A DNA stretch of 64,000 bases from Chrysoporthe austroafricana (GCA_001051155.2 JYIP02000003.1:5208001-5272000); one strand, 5' to 3'. Positions 1-12,892 are shown, counted from the stretch's first letter. The notes: generated from the letters alone by a model not told the origin. Made by a program: numbers and translations.

Positions 1-3000
1 TAAAAATAATGCTATATTATAGCGTATTCTATTTATATGCAAAACAAGGCTAAAGAATAGCATAAATTGCGAAAAGCCGAAAAGGCGAAGCAATACGGCT
101 AAAGCTAAACGAAAAAACTAGCAAAGCAAGTAGCGAGAAAAGCTTAAAATACCCTAAAAGAGAAGGATCGCTTATAATAGAATAATAGCCGATCAGGATT
201 ATAAAATCCTTATGCGCGACTATTAGAGAAAACGAAAAATATATTATACTGGACCTATATATTAACGGGCAGCAATACGGCGCATTTTTGAATAGCAGCA
301 TATAAAGAAATTTCATTTTGTTAAAAATCGTTAATAAAGAACGAATTCTCTGGATATAGAAAAAAAATCCTTATAAGTTTAATATTATAAAAGGAAAAGC
401 GATTATATATAACTTTAATATAATCGATACGGAAACTGATTATTTACTTATTTCGACTTAAAGCTTTATAATAAATACTATTTTCGATATTATAAATATA
501 GCATAGCATAAATTAATTTTAAGAATACTTTAATTCAAGAAATATAATTCTCGAATCGATTAAATTATTAGCCAGATTTTATAAGAATAAGTTATATTTA
601 TTGAAAAGGTTGCAATTAATAGAAAAAAGAAAGTCTTAATTACTGAAAATAATATTAGAAATATGCATTTAAATAAGCTCAAATATACTCTTAAAGCAAA
701 AAGACTTGTTAAAGCATAAGGAAAAGTTATAAATATTTCGAACTTATAAATATAAATTGAAAACGAATTAGAAATTCAAGCAATTAGCGATTAATAGAAA
801 GCTAATTTAGCGTAAAGCGTTATAAAGCTATACGGATTATAGAATTATAAGGAAATATTGCTTCCAAAATAATAAATATAAAGAAATTACGGGAAGAAAT
901 TTGGGCTAATAAATAATAAATACTTAAAATTATTAAAAATTAAGCTTTACAAATAATAATAAGAAACAAGAGAAGCAAAATACGCTTAATAATACTTTTT
1001 ATTTTTCCAAATCTCAGAAAATAAAGAAAGATTATTATTTAAACTTAAGAATATATTAAAAAAATATTATAAATTTAAGAAACTATAGCAAAAGAAATTC
1101 GATATTAGCTTATTAGAATATAACCCGTATAATTATAAGATTCTTTTAAAAGAAAGAACTAAATTACAGAATTATCCTATTTATAAGCTTAATTAAGCAA
1201 AACTCGAAATATTTAGAGAATATATTAATAAGAATTTGAAAAAAAGTTATATACGAAAATTATAATTACTTGCAAGATATTTAATCCTATTTATATTCAA
1301 GAAAAATAGCAAGCTACGATTTTGTATAAACTACTAATAGCTTAACGATATTACGATTAAAAATCGCTATTTTCTATTCTTAATAAGAGAAATACAGGAT
1401 CGATTAATTGGAATAAATTAGTTTATTATATTCGATTTCAAAAAAGGATATTATTATATCCGGATTAAAGAAAACGATATTTAGAAAATAGCTTTCAGGA
1501 TTCGTTACGGATATTTTGAATATATAATCTTACCTTTTAAACTTATTAATACTCCCGTATCTTTCTAAGAAATAATTAATAGCGTCTTTCGCGAATATTT
1601 AAATACTATTATTATTGTTTATTTTAATAATATCTTTATTTATTCGAAAGATTTCGAATTATATAAGCAATATATATAATAAGTATTTCAGATTTTATAA
1701 AATAATAAATTCTTTATTAAATTAAGCAAATATTATTTTTACAAATAAAAAATTAATTATTTCGGCTATATAATAAAGCTAAAGAAGATTAATATATAAA
1801 AAAATAAAGTTTAAATAATAAAAGAATAGCTTATATTGGAAAAGATTAAAGAAATTAAAGCATTTTTCGGATATACTAACTTTTACCGATAATTCATTCG
1901 GGATTATAGCAGAATTGCATGCCCTTTTACAGATTTTACGAAAAAAGACCGAAAATTCAAATAGACTTAAGAAATATAAGAAGCATTCAATAAAATCAAA
2001 AAACGGGTTATATTAGAATTTATACTTTGCGAAACAAACTCAAACAAATTATTTAAAATCGAAACCGATATATCAAATTATACATTCGGAAAATAACTTA
2101 ATTAACGAAACGGTTAAAAATATTTCAGAATCGTAAGCAATTTCTTAAAGAAATTGAATAGCCTAAAACTCAATTATAGCATTCCAGATAAGGAATTAAT
2201 AATAATTATTAAAGTATTTGAAAAATAGCAATACTACTTAATCGGGGCTAAATATCAGATTATAATATATTCTAATTATAAAAACCTAATAATATTTACA
2301 ATAATAAAAATCTTAAATAGACGATAAGTCAGATAAGCGGAATTCTTTTTATAATTTAACTTGAAAATCGTTTATTGCAAAGGATTCGAGAATAGCAAAG
2401 CAGATATGCTTAGCAAATAGTCGGATTATTAAAATATAAAACCCAAAGAGCTTCAAAATATTTTTCAGCAAGATAAAAATAGCAATTTTATAAATGAAGC
2501 TAGAGAACTTAATACGATTATTAAGATTTCCAATAATAAAAAGAAACCAGAAAATATAACTTTTAAAGAATAAAACGAATATATTAAGATTATATATAGC
2601 GCATTAATATACGGCTATTAAGGAATTAGAGCTATATACGAAAGAATTAAGAGATATTAAAATTTTTCAAGATTGAAAAAAAAGACCAAAAAATTTTTAT
2701 AAGAATGCAATAGCTATAAGAAGAATAAGATTGAATATTATAAGCTTTATAAATTGCTCTAACCGCTCTTTATTCCGGAAATAGTTTGGCAATCCATTAG
2801 CTAAGATTTTATTATTAAGCTACCTTTTTCGCAAAAACCTTTAACTAAAATGCAGTATAATAACATTTTAATAATGATTTACAAACTAAGCAAATATGCT
2901 TATTTCTTTTTATATAAAGAAAGCAGTATAATAGAAAACCTTGTATATACATTTTTCAGAATAATTATAGCCAATTATAGCATGCTTAAAGAAATTATTT

Positions 3001-3847
3001 CCAATAGAAATAGAAAATTTATATTAAACTTCTAATCTTTATTTATAAAATTATTCGAAATATAGCAAAAGATATTTATAGCATTTTATTCGCAAATAAA
3101 TAAGCAAATAAAACGAACGAACTAAATTATTAAGCAATATTTATAATATTATATAAATTATAAATAAAATAATTAAATTAATTTGCTATTATTAATATAA
3201 TTCGTATATAATAATGCAAATATAAATACAATAAAGAAATTACTATTTTATACGCTTTACGGCTATAACCCGATAGCCTATTATAACGAATTACTAAGAG
3301 CAAATGCAAAAATAGTAGAAAAACGAATCCGCAAAATCAAGAAAATCCAAGAAGAATTTCAAGAAAAACTAAAATTCGTACAAGAAAGAATAACAAGATA
3401 TGCTAACTCTAAAAGGATTAAAAGACTAATTCTATAGGAAAAGGATAAAATCTACTTTATTCGACAAAAAGAGCATATTAGAATAATAAAGCCCTTTTAC
3501 TTATTAAATTACAAGAAACTTGGCTTATTCAAAATCTTAAGGAAAATCTCAGATATTAATTTCGAGCTCGCATTACCTTATAAAATAAGAATTTATCTGG
3601 TATTCCACATTTCATTTCTCGAATTAGCATTCAAAGCAATTAGAATAGACAAATTAGCGCGAATTAAAACTAATAAACCAGAATACGAAATCGAACAAAT
3701 CTTTTGCTATTGAAAATTAACCAAATATAAAGAATACTTAATTAAGTAGAAAGAATACTATTCGAGTGAAAATAACTAGGAACTAGTTAATAACTTTAGA
3801 AATGCGTAATAGGCATTCAAAAGATATTAGGAAAAGCAACTAATTAA

Positions 3848-4480
3848 CTAGCTAGAAAAACGATCAGAAAGACCCGGCATAACCTTATGCCTTACGAGCA
3901 AATTAATAATAGACCAGTCGATATCAGAACCAAACTGCTATAAGGCAGCATTCAGATCGAAACTCTTAAGAAGAAGACTTTCGGGAACCAGGGTTTCCGT
4001 AGCATAACGCTCGGCCCCGGCCTTGCAATATTCCTCCTTAGCCTCTTCTGCTTCCAGCCTTTCCAGCTCCTTTACATTATCAATTCCCCGGCAAATAGCC
4101 CGCATTATCTTCTTATATTATATGCGCTTCTAGCAATACAAACGAAAAACTTTCTCTTCCGCAGCCTCTAATTCGTCTTCCAGCTTCCGATATTAATAAG
4201 CTATCTTGCAAAGCTTATTAAGAATAACTCCCAAAACGTTATATCGAGAACGGTTAAGTCGTACGCATTCTGAATAATGCGAAAAATCGCTTTCCGAAAC
4301 TTAATAATTAAGGATATTACGACCTTCGCAAAACGAACAAGAAGGCATTTGCACGGCACGCTATAAGACCGCTTCCAGAAAGGAATTGCGATATTGGGTT
4401 TTTATCGAATAAGTAAAACGAGTTTTCTATACCTTACCCGATATCCTGATTAGAAAAGAAAGATCCATAAGCAGGAATTG
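3848..4480 (-). pseudogene. Antisense Cys-cluster/coiled-coil ORF in copy A1
   Basis: The minus strand, opposite to gag-pol, carries a recognisable coding frame between the chromodomain end and the 3' LTR. It contains CSFCEG near 4,330-4,350, then SECVRLNRSR, then a charged heptad-like stretch (RKLEDELEAAEEKV, then VKELERLEAEEAKEE), and ends with a stop at 3,848-3,850. A few in-frame stops replace Gln codons. The same protein can be read in copies A2, A4 and A6, and a divergent version in A5. The Cys pattern recalls fungal zinc-cluster DNA-binding motifs and the helix looks like a coiled coil. Function is unknown. The start codon is uncertain. Confidence 0.6.
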
Positions 4481-4536
4481 CTAGGAAACCTTACGGAGAA
4501 TTATTAAGGATAATAATCGATAAGCGGGAAAAATAA

Positions 4537-4983
4537 TATTATAACCCAATATGCAAACCAGAGCATGCAAGTTCAGGAATAACTATTAAGAAAAGACAAA
4601 CCAGTACTAGCTTATTAAAAGAAACCCATATTGATTATATAATTACGGGATAGGGTTAGATAAGATAAGGATTATTGAATTATTAAGTAATCCAGTAAGC
4701 TAAGCTTACCCGATTATTTAATAAGCCAATAATCCAGATTAAAGAACTGAATATATAAAGATAGGATATTTACTAAATAGATTATTATAGCTCTTTAATC
4801 GTAAATTTAAGTACTACTTGGACCTTATTATACTTTTAAGTAATAGCTTCTTAAGCTTATAAACCTTACGATTAGTTTGTTTGAAAGTATTTCGGTATTT
4901 AAGGCTATATTTAACACCGCTCTTGCTAATATAAACCTTTCGATTCTATAAATTATCTTAGGATTACTGCAGCGTTCATAATA
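4537..4983 (+). repeat. 3' LTR of copy A1
   Basis: About 447 bp, beginning TATTATAACCC and ending GTTCATAATA. The family termini are TGTTATGAAC...GTTCATAACA, so this copy has lost its TG and CA ends by transitions. The middle holds an AT-rich hairpin and a TATATAA-type box near 4,755. It aligns along its length with the LTRs at 8,824, 36,134 and 39,002. Confidence 0.8.
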
Positions 4984-7900
4984 AATAAGCTCAAATATAC
5001 TTTTAAAGCAAAAAGATTTGCCGGAATATAAGGAAAAGTTATAAATATTTCGAACTTATAATTATAAATTGAAAATAAGCTAAATTTATAAATAACTAGC
5101 AATTAATAGCAAATTAATATAGCGTAAAGCATTACGAAAAAATATAAGTTATAGAACTATAAAGAAATATAGCTTTTAATACGATAAGTACAAAAGGATT
5201 ACGAAAAGAAATTCGGTTTAATAAACGATAAGTATTTAAAACTACCGGAAATCAAGCTTTATAAGCAAAAATAAAAAGCTAAAGAAGCAAAATATACTTA
5301 ACAGTACTTTTTATTCTTCCAAATTGCAAAAGATAAAAAAAGATTATTATTAGAATTCAAAAATATATTATAAAAATATTATAAGTTCAAGAAATTATAG
5401 CAAAAGAAATTCAATATTAACTTATTAAAATACGGCCCTTACAATTATAAAATCCTATTAAAAAAAGAATTTTGCTAAAATTTTACTTTATTTACGCTTT
5501 CGATAAAGCAAAGCTTAAAGCATTTAAAAAATATATTAATAAAAACTTGAAAAAAGGTTATATACGGAAATTATAATTACTCGCAAAATATTTTATCCTA
5601 TTTATATTCAAAAGGAATAGCAAATTATGACTTTATATAAACTATTAATAGCTTAACGATATTATAATTAAAAACCGATATTTATTGCTATTAGCAAGCA
5701 AAATAAAAGATTGGCTAATTGAAGCAAAATAGTTTATTATACTTAATTTCAAAAAAGGATATTACTATATCCGGATTAAGGAAAACAATATTTGGAAAAT
5801 AGCTTTCAAGATTCATTACGAATATTTTAAATATATAATTATGCTTTTTGGACTTATAAATGCGCTAATATCGTTCCAAGAAATAATTAATTATATTTTC
5901 CGTAAATATTTAAATAATATAATTATCGTTTATTTTAATAATATCTTTACTTTTTCTAAAGATTTCGAATTATATAAACGATATATATAAGAAATATCTT
6001 AAATATTATAAGATAATGGATTTCTAATTAAATTTAATAAATGCTATTTTTATTAATAAAAAGTTAATTATTTCGGATATATTTTTAAAATAGAATAAAT
6101 TAGCATATAAGAAAATAAAATTAAAGCAATATAAGAATAGCTTATATTAGAAAATATTAAGAATATTAAAGCATTTTTCGATTATATTAATTTTTGTTAA
6201 CAATTTATTCGGAATTATAATAAAATTGTATACTTTTTTACAAACTTTATAAAAAAAAATAGGAAATTCGAATGGATTTTAGAAATATAAGAGATATTCG
6301 ATAAAATTAAAAAACGAATTATAATAAAACTTATTTTTTATAAAGCAAATCTAAGAAAACTTTTCGAAATCGAAACTGATATATTAGATTATGCATTTAG
6401 TAAATAGCTAAGCTAACGAAACGATTAAGGATATTTCAGGATTATAAGCAACTTTTCGAAAAAATTAATAGCTTAAAACTCAATTATAGCATTTTAAATA
6501 AAGAATTAATAGCAATTATCAAAGCATTTGAAAAATAATAACGATATCTGATTGGAATTAAATATTAAATTATAGTATATTCAGATTATAAGAACTTAAT
6601 AATATTTATAATAATGAAAATCTTGAATAAATAACAAATTAAATAAGCAGAATTCCTATTATAATTTGATTTGAAAATCGTTTATTATAAAGAATTTAAA
6701 AATAGCAAAATAAATATATTTAACAAATAATTAAATTATTAAAATATAGAATTTAAAGAGCTTTACAATATCTTTCGGCAAGATAAAAATAGCAATTTTA
6801 TAAACGAAATTAAAAAATTTAATATAATTATTAAAATTAATAATAATAAGAAAAAGCTAGAAAATATAATTTCTGAAAAACAAAACGAATATATTAAAGC
6901 TATATATAGCGTATTAGCGTATAATTATTAAGGAATTAAAGCTATATACGAAAAAATTAAAAAGCGTTAGAACTTCTTAAGCTTTAAATAAAAAATCGAA
7001 AGGATTTTACGAGAATGCAATAATTGCAAGAAAAACAAAATCGAAAACTATAAGCCTTATAATTTATTTTAACCGCTTCCCATTCCGGAAGCAATTTGGC
7101 AATTTATTAGCTAGGATTTCATTATTAAGCTATTACTTTTACGAGAACTCTTAATTAAAATACAATACAATAGCATTTTAATAATAGTTTATAAATTAAG
7201 CAAATACGCTTATTTTTTCTTTTATAAGGAAAGCAATATAGCAGAAAATCTCGCATATATATTTTTCAAAATAATTATAGCTAATTACGGTATGCTTAAG
7301 GAAATTATTTCCGATAGAAATAAGAAATTTGTATTAAATTTCTAAACTTTACTTATAAAACTATTCGAAATATAATAAAAGATATTTATAGCGTTTTACT
7401 TGCAAATAAATAAATAAACGGAACGAATAAATTAAATTATCAAATAATACTTATAATATTATATAAATTACGAATAGAATAATTAAATTAATTTATTACT
7501 ATTAATATAATTTGCATATAATAATGCAAATACGAATATAATGAAAAAATTACTATTTTATATATTTTATAACTATAACCCAATAGCTTATTATAATTAA
7601 TTGCTAGGAATAAATGCAAAAATAGCAGAAAAACGGATTAAGAAGATTAAGAAAATCCAGAAAGAATTTCAAAAAGAATTAAAATTTATATAAAAAAGAA
7701 TAACGAAATATATTAATTCCAAAAAGATTAAAAGACTAATCTTATAAGAAAAAAATAAAATCTACTTTATTCGACAAAAAGAGCATATTAGAACGATAAA
7801 ACCCTTTTATTTATTAAATTATAAGAAATTTGGACTATTTAAAATCTTGAAAAAAATCTCAGATATTAATTTCGAATTAGCATTACTTTATAAAATAAAG

Positions 7901-8149
7901 ATTTATCCAATATTCTATATTTCATTTTTCGAATTAATATTCAAAATAACCAAAATAGATAAAATAATATAAATCGAATAAATTCTCAAATATTAAAAAT
8001 TAACAAAATACCGAAAATACTTAATTAAATAGAAAAATTATTATTTAAGCGAAAATAGCTAAAAATTAATTAATAACTTAAGCAATATTTAATAAGCATT
8101 TAAAGATTATTAGGAAAAGCGACTTATTAATTAGCTAAAAGCATAATTA

Positions 8150-8760
8150 GAGCCAGAAAAATTAGCTATAATTTCGGATTTAGTAACTAAATTAGCTATC
8201 GATTAGTTAATTTCTAAACCAAATTGCTATAAAGCAGCATTCAAATCGAAACTCTTAGGAAAAGGACTTTTAAGAATAAAAGGCTTTATAGCATAACGCT
8301 TAACTTCGGCCTTGCAACGCTCTTCTTCCGCCTTTTCCGCTTCTATTCTTTCCAATTCTTCTATATTATCGATACTATAACGAATAGCCCGTATTATTTT
8401 CTCGAACTATATCCGCTTTTGCTAACGAAAACAAAATACTCTTTCTTTTGCAGCTTTTAATTCGTTTTCCAGCTTGCGATATTATAAGGCGATTTTATGC
8501 AGCTCGTTAGGAATAATGCCCAGAATATTATAATGCGAACGGTTCAAACGCACGCATTCGGAATAACAAGAAAAATTATATTCTAATATTTGATAATTGG
8601 AAATATTGCAGCTTTCGCAAAAAGAACAGAACGGTATCTCTATAGCATTTTATAAGAGGGATTCTAAAAAAGCGTTACGATACTAAAATTTGATTGAATA
8701 AATAAATCAATTTTTCTATACTTTATTCGATATTCTGATTAAAAAAGCATAAGAAATAAA
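8150..8760 (-). pseudogene. Antisense Cys-cluster/coiled-coil ORF in copy A2
   Basis: Same antisense protein as in A1, read on the minus strand. CSFCESCN near 8,610-8,640 is followed by SECVRLNRSH, then RKLENELKAAKE and IEELERIEAEKAEEE. Three or four stops replace Gln codons. That the frame is still readable although its host copy is strongly RIP-mutated suggests it once coded for protein. Boundaries are approximate. Confidence 0.55.
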
Positions 8761-8823
8761 TAAGGGTTATATAAGGAGCTTATAAAAGATTATTAAGGAT
8801 AATAACCGATAAGCAAAGAATGA

Positions 8824-9248
8824 TATTATAAATTAATATGCAAGCCTTGCCGAACTAATATAACTAGGATTCCGGAATAGCAAATAACCTGGATTAAGCT
8901 TATATAAGCAAGGGTTAAAGATAAATAAAATACGGCTTATCAGATTATTTAGTAAGCTAATAAGCCCGGCTTACTGGATTATTAAATAAGCCGATAATCC
9001 TAACTGAAAAGCTGGATATATAAAGAACGGATATTTATTAAATAAATTGCTATAGCTCTTTAGTTATAAATCTAAATACTACTTGGACCTTAAGCATTAT
9101 TTAAGTAATAGCCGCTTTAAGCTTATAAATATTGCAAGACTTAATTAAAACGTTTCCGGTATTTAAAGCTTATATTTAATACCGCTTTTATTAGCATAAA
9201 CCCTTTAACTTTACAGTATATTTTAGGATTGCTGCAGCGTTTATAATA
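8824..9248 (+). repeat. 3' LTR of copy A2
   Basis: About 425 bp from TATTATAAATTAATATGC to GCGTTTATAATA. It is homologous to the A1 LTR with further transitions. The terminal block GGATTGCTGCAGCG is shared with every family A LTR here. Confidence 0.8.
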
Positions 9249-10327
9249 CGTATTAAGATTATTATTAAAGAGAATTTAAAATGGCTTTTTAAATATATAA
9301 CTTATATTTATTAATTATAAATAATAACCTATTTACCTTAATAAATATATAAATAAATAATATTTTAATATTAATACTTTCTTAATTTTTAATTAAAGAA
9401 AAAGAGAAATTTTACGAGAAATTTTAGAAAATATAATTACGTACAAAACCAAAAATAAAGCTTATTAAAAATGCGCTTATCGATTTTAATAAAGTTAAGC
9501 TAGCATTTGAAAAGAATAATATCTAGATAAAGCAAAAAGGATAAAGCTTAAAATTTCGTAAAATTAATAGAAAAACGCAAAACTATATGCAATAATATTT
9601 TAAATAGCATATTAAAAATATATATATTATATTAATTTATTAGCTTAAAATTATATTTAACTTTTTTATTACTATATAAGCTTATTAGCTTAACGAAAAC
9701 GATTATAAGCAATTAAATAAGCGTTTAATATAGCAAATTAGCAATTTGGAATATAGCTTGCGATATATCTTTATCGACTTTTTTAAAGCAAAACTAATAA
9801 TCTTTACAAATAGCTTATTTACTAATAATTGAAACTTGAATTCTTAATTAAGCTTTTTAATTACCTTTATTAATAAGAAAATTTTTAAAATAGCATTTAT
9901 AATCTATAATAACTTAATATATTAAAGCTTAATAAAATGCAAGCGGATTATACAAAATATTCTAATTTCTAAAATATATAAAATAATAAACAGGATTAAT
10001 ATCAGTATAGTTCTTATTATAACCCTAAAAATAATTACGAAATAGCTATTATTCTTTACGATCCCTTTAATCGTATATACGAATTCGTATTCTCTATACG
10101 AATGCCTTATCAAGCTTAGAATAACTAAAGAAAAGCGCTTTATAGTTAATATAATAGCGCTTAAGCAATCGTACGAATAGCGCGAGATTGCAGAAATACG
10201 ATAGATCAATAGTAACGATAACCTAGCCGATACCCTTACTAAAGCAATACCAAATAAAGCACTGGAACGCCTTATCGATAATAACCAGCTTACGGTTCGT
10301 ATAGAAGGATTTATGGATAGGCCATAA
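9249..10327 (+). pseudogene. Ty1/Copia polyprotein remnant (RT-RNase H C-terminus)
   Basis: Plus-strand remnant of a Copia-type polyprotein. The last part is nearly undamaged: SYSLYECLIKLRITKEKRF, then REIAEIR, NSNDNLADTLTKAIPNKALE and a C-terminus ending at the TAA of 10,325-10,327. This is the RNase H end typical of fungal Ty1/Copia elements, with the NADxLTK block. Upstream, from 9,249 to about 10,000, stops are frequent and the composition is very AT-rich, so damage falls off towards the gene island. Family A copy A2 sits directly on its 5' side and probably inserted into it. The rest of the Copia element is not in the window. Confidence 0.75.
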
Positions 10328-10536
10328 GGGGGAAAAGAGAAGGCATTATAAAAAGAGAAAAAGACTGCCAGTATAGGATAGCCAGTATGGGACAGCTAGA
10401 GCTATTCACTCTAGCATATGGGGACGGGCTAGGATATAGCCCGTACGCCAGGGCAAAGCCATTTCTACGCTCTGGCTGTTGCCCACGGCTTTCTTTCCCT
10501 CTTTCCTTCTAGACAGACACAATATCAAACAGCAAA
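10328..10536 (+). other. Copia 3' tail: purine-rich tract and possible LTR remnant
   Basis: Directly after the Copia stop lies AAGGGGGAAAAGAGAAGG, which fits a polypurine tract for plus-strand priming. The next 180 bp are of normal composition and could be a short or truncated LTR, but no partner copy is present to confirm its ends. This marks the left border of the gene island. Confidence 0.4.
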
Positions 10537-11980
10537 TCAAACCCAGTTATCACGTACGTGATTAAGCCCAGCCAATATCGGGAAATCAGAACGGCTTGCC
10601 TTTGCATTTTTCTGTTGTCCGGCCTTTACAGGGCTTGGAGTGGTTCCAAACAGTGAATCTAATGAAGAAATTGATCCTTCGTTCGACAAATCCAGATCCA
10701 ATACAAACCGTACTCTATCACCGGGTCGAGGAAGCTGACGAGTTATTGTGCGACTCAGTGTGTGGCAATACTTTGGCTCGTTTGGGTCTGCAACCTGTGA
10801 ATCATAGACAGATATGGAGAATCCCATCTGTGCCGAAGTATAGAATGCGGTAAGAGCATCGAGGATTCTCTTGGCTCTATCCTTAGAATTTTCGCCTGAA
10901 GGGGCGCTTCGATTCCAAAATTCTATGCTGTCAGCATTTTGAAGTTCGCCTGGTCGGAGCAAGAGGCTAATGGGGCCTTCGAAGGAGTATTGAGGAGGCA
11001 CTACCCAAAGCAGTCGATAGAATATGTTCATTGCTTGTGCCTCGAAGCCATTACTGGTGTACTGTAAGGGAACTCCCATGTCAGTCTACTCAGGTACAAA
11101 AATAAAGGGCTGGATGTTCACTGACACTTGCGCCTGTATCACTATTGAGACTGGAGATATGTAAATTAGAGATGTAAAGCACTTCGTTTGCGTTGTCTTC
11201 GAGCTCATCTTGAAGAATAGGATCAATCTCATCTCTTGGCTGTCCATCTCGATCCCAAATAGACTGCATCGACCAGGCCAGTGGCTGGCCTCGGCTATGG
11301 ATAGGATTATCACCGATGAGAGGAACTCTCAGCCAATCATGAATCCACTGGTCTCCAATCTGTTGCTGCTGAGCATTGGGTTTTCTAATCCGCCAAGCTA
11401 CGATGTTGCCTACTTGTCGGTCAGGCATTCCCTTTTGGACTAAGTAGACAAGACCCCAATAGAGCCATCGAGTATGCCAACCGGAGTCATCTGCGCAGAC
11501 ATGTAGGCGTACGAGGATTTTTACTGGTGTATTGTTGAACATACAGTTGTCGAAGCCCTCCGCCTCTGCCAGTATCGTCGACTTTTCCTCAAAATCAGCA
11601 TACGGCTCCAGTGTCTCTGACCCTGTGCTTGGACTAGCCAAGATACTGCTGGAAAAATCACACGCAGGACCAGGAGAACTCAGGCTGGAATTCGAAGTCG
11701 AGTTACTGCCGGTATAAGGAGGACTTGGTGTGCTTCCTAGAGAGCTTAGGCTAGACATAGAAGACAATTCATGTCTAGCACCACCATAAGCTGCCCTGTG
11801 AACCAAGACTGGAGCAAGACCGGGATCCAGCATGATGAGTCTGCTCCGAAGATCTGCATTTACCTCAATAGGATCGCCACGTCTTCGTCCTCTTCTCCAA
11901 AGGCTGTCTGGGTCGAAAAGATTGTCAATAGGCAGTGGTGCTCTGTTTCGCGCTCGCGTTATGCGATAACGAGATGCCAT
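10537..11980 (-). CDS. Hypothetical protein, 459 aa, one intron
   Basis: Two exons on the minus strand: 11,980-11,126 and 11,061-10,537. They join across a 64-nt intron (11,125-11,062) with donor GTCAGT, acceptor TTACAG and a CTGAC branch site about 20 nt before the acceptor. The junction is phase 0 and reads GAS|YTSNG. The N-terminus is basic (RYRITRARNRAP) and is followed by a Ser-rich low-complexity stretch around residues 75-120. The rest looks globular, with Trp-rich segments (WHTRWLYWGLVYLV, WIHDWLRVPLIGDNP). No signal peptide or membrane segment is evident. I do not recognise the family. It is the first gene on the island, about 200 bp from the Copia remnant, yet shows no stops or RIP-like decay. 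Confidence 0.75.
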
Positions 11981-12263
11981 GGTGAGATGTTCTACGGCGA
12001 TGGATGTATTCTAAAAAGTGCGAATTGGGTGGACAAGACAGGCCGCTGGCATATTATTCAAGTAGAATGATTGATCGGGACAGAATTTAGCAATTCGACA
12101 ACCTGGATACTGCAAAGACGGTATCAATCAAATGAGTAGCATAGACAATGTTCATCGTGCTTGCTTTCCTGATCGGATCATTGCTGAAGGAATAGGGCCA
12201 GGGACATAAAGTATCAAGTTATAGGAAAGAAGCACCAAAACAATGCCGATCTTGCGTCAGGAA

Positions 12264-12323
<60 letters not shown>

Positions 12324-12414
12324 TTTTTTTTTTTTTTTTTTTTTTGTTTNTCAGGGAATAAAAAGTATAATTGTTTGGAAAAGAACAACAAAAAAATGCC
12401 GTATTTGTTGTAGG

Positions 12415-12445
<31 letters not shown>

Positions 12446-12837
12446 GTTATTTTAGGTCGATTGGTGCTGTTGAAGGTAGTTCTTTGTACGCCTTTGACCT
12501 CATTGTGTATGCGTATTATTTTCACACATAAAGAGGTTTTAGCCTTTGTTGAAAAAACAGTAGCGAGTCGGAATAGCAAAGCCATGGCCACTGATCAAAG
12601 GATTAAGTTGCGACCGTGACCGGGATGACCCGATTCATGAAGGGGAGGATGTTCAGGAAGGTCGTTCAGCAATATCCAAGTCTTGTGAAAAGTTAACCAA
12701 GGCCGTTCTCGCTATTTTAATATATTCTAACTTCGAATTCCTAAGTATTGGCATTCGATGTGTGTTCGATGATAGGTACAACTGCTTAATCGAAGGTATT
12801 ACATCTTCGCTGAATACTAGTATAAAATCACAATGTA
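11981..12837. other. Intergenic: promoter of the 459-aa gene, poly-T tracts and a possible retroelement tail
   Basis: No gene is supported. The left part is the upstream region of the minus-strand gene. The poly-T tracts are listed separately. From 12,600 to 12,720 a plus frame reads DRDDPIHEGEDVQEG, and GAAGGGGAGGA precedes TGTTCAGG, which resembles the end of a polyprotein, a polypurine tract and an LTR start. This could be a decayed retroelement end, but there is no second copy to compare. Confidence 0.4.
12266..12445. repeat. Two long poly-T tracts with an ambiguous base
   Basis: T runs at 12,266-12,349 (broken by G at 12,323 and 12,346, with an N at 12,350) and at 12,417-12,445. Each is preceded by a similar stretch of about 40 bp (AATGCCG...TAGGAAT or CAGGAATC), so the unit flank plus T-tract looks duplicated. 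The tract lengths are unreliable because of the N and likely homopolymer error. Lys-rich frames through here are artefacts. Confidence 0.8.
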
Positions 12838-12892
12838 AGTCTAGTTACTTACTTCCGGACCCCCCCCTGTTCCGGACCCCCCCGGAAAGCCA
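12838..12892 (+). repeat. Left terminal inverted repeat of the Fot-like element
   Basis: Begins AGTCTAGTTACTTACTTCC and continues with GGAC, eight C in a row, TGTTCCGGAC, seven C in a row and GGAAAGCCA. It matches the reverse complement of 14,640-14,694 at 53 of 55 positions. Both differences are T/C transitions in the outer 12 bases. Confidence 0.92.

Larger units (their letters stand above)
1..4983 (+). mobile_element. Ty3/Gypsy chromovirus, family A copy A1 (RIP-degraded, 5' end outside window)
   Basis: Gag-pol remnant on the plus strand, full of stop codons. It enters the window in the gag-protease region and runs through reverse transcriptase, RNase H, integrase and a chromodomain-like C-terminus before its 3' LTR at 4,537-4,983. 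It is collinear with the better preserved copy at 43,206-50,535, where these domains can be read. Stops sit mostly where Gln or Trp codons are expected, as RIP predicts. Directly after the LTR the sequence resumes inside a second copy of the same family at a point equivalent to about base 670 of this one. A1 therefore looks inserted into that copy. No frame is intact and the element cannot encode its proteins. Confidence 0.85.
4984..9248 (+). mobile_element. Ty3/Gypsy chromovirus, family A copy A2 (3' part)
   Basis: Second plus-strand copy, heavily RIP-mutated. It starts abruptly in the gag-pol junction region, where copy A1 interrupts it, and continues through RT, RNase H, integrase and the C-terminal domain to its own 3' LTR (8,824-9,248). 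Its missing 5' part should lie left of the window, beyond the 5' end of A1. It is more AT-rich than A1, consistent with longer or repeated exposure to RIP. Confidence 0.82.

Noticed and set aside
12214..12591. 125-codon minus-strand frame made mostly of Lys
   Set aside because: It is the translation of the poly-T tracts and crosses an N; no protein character.
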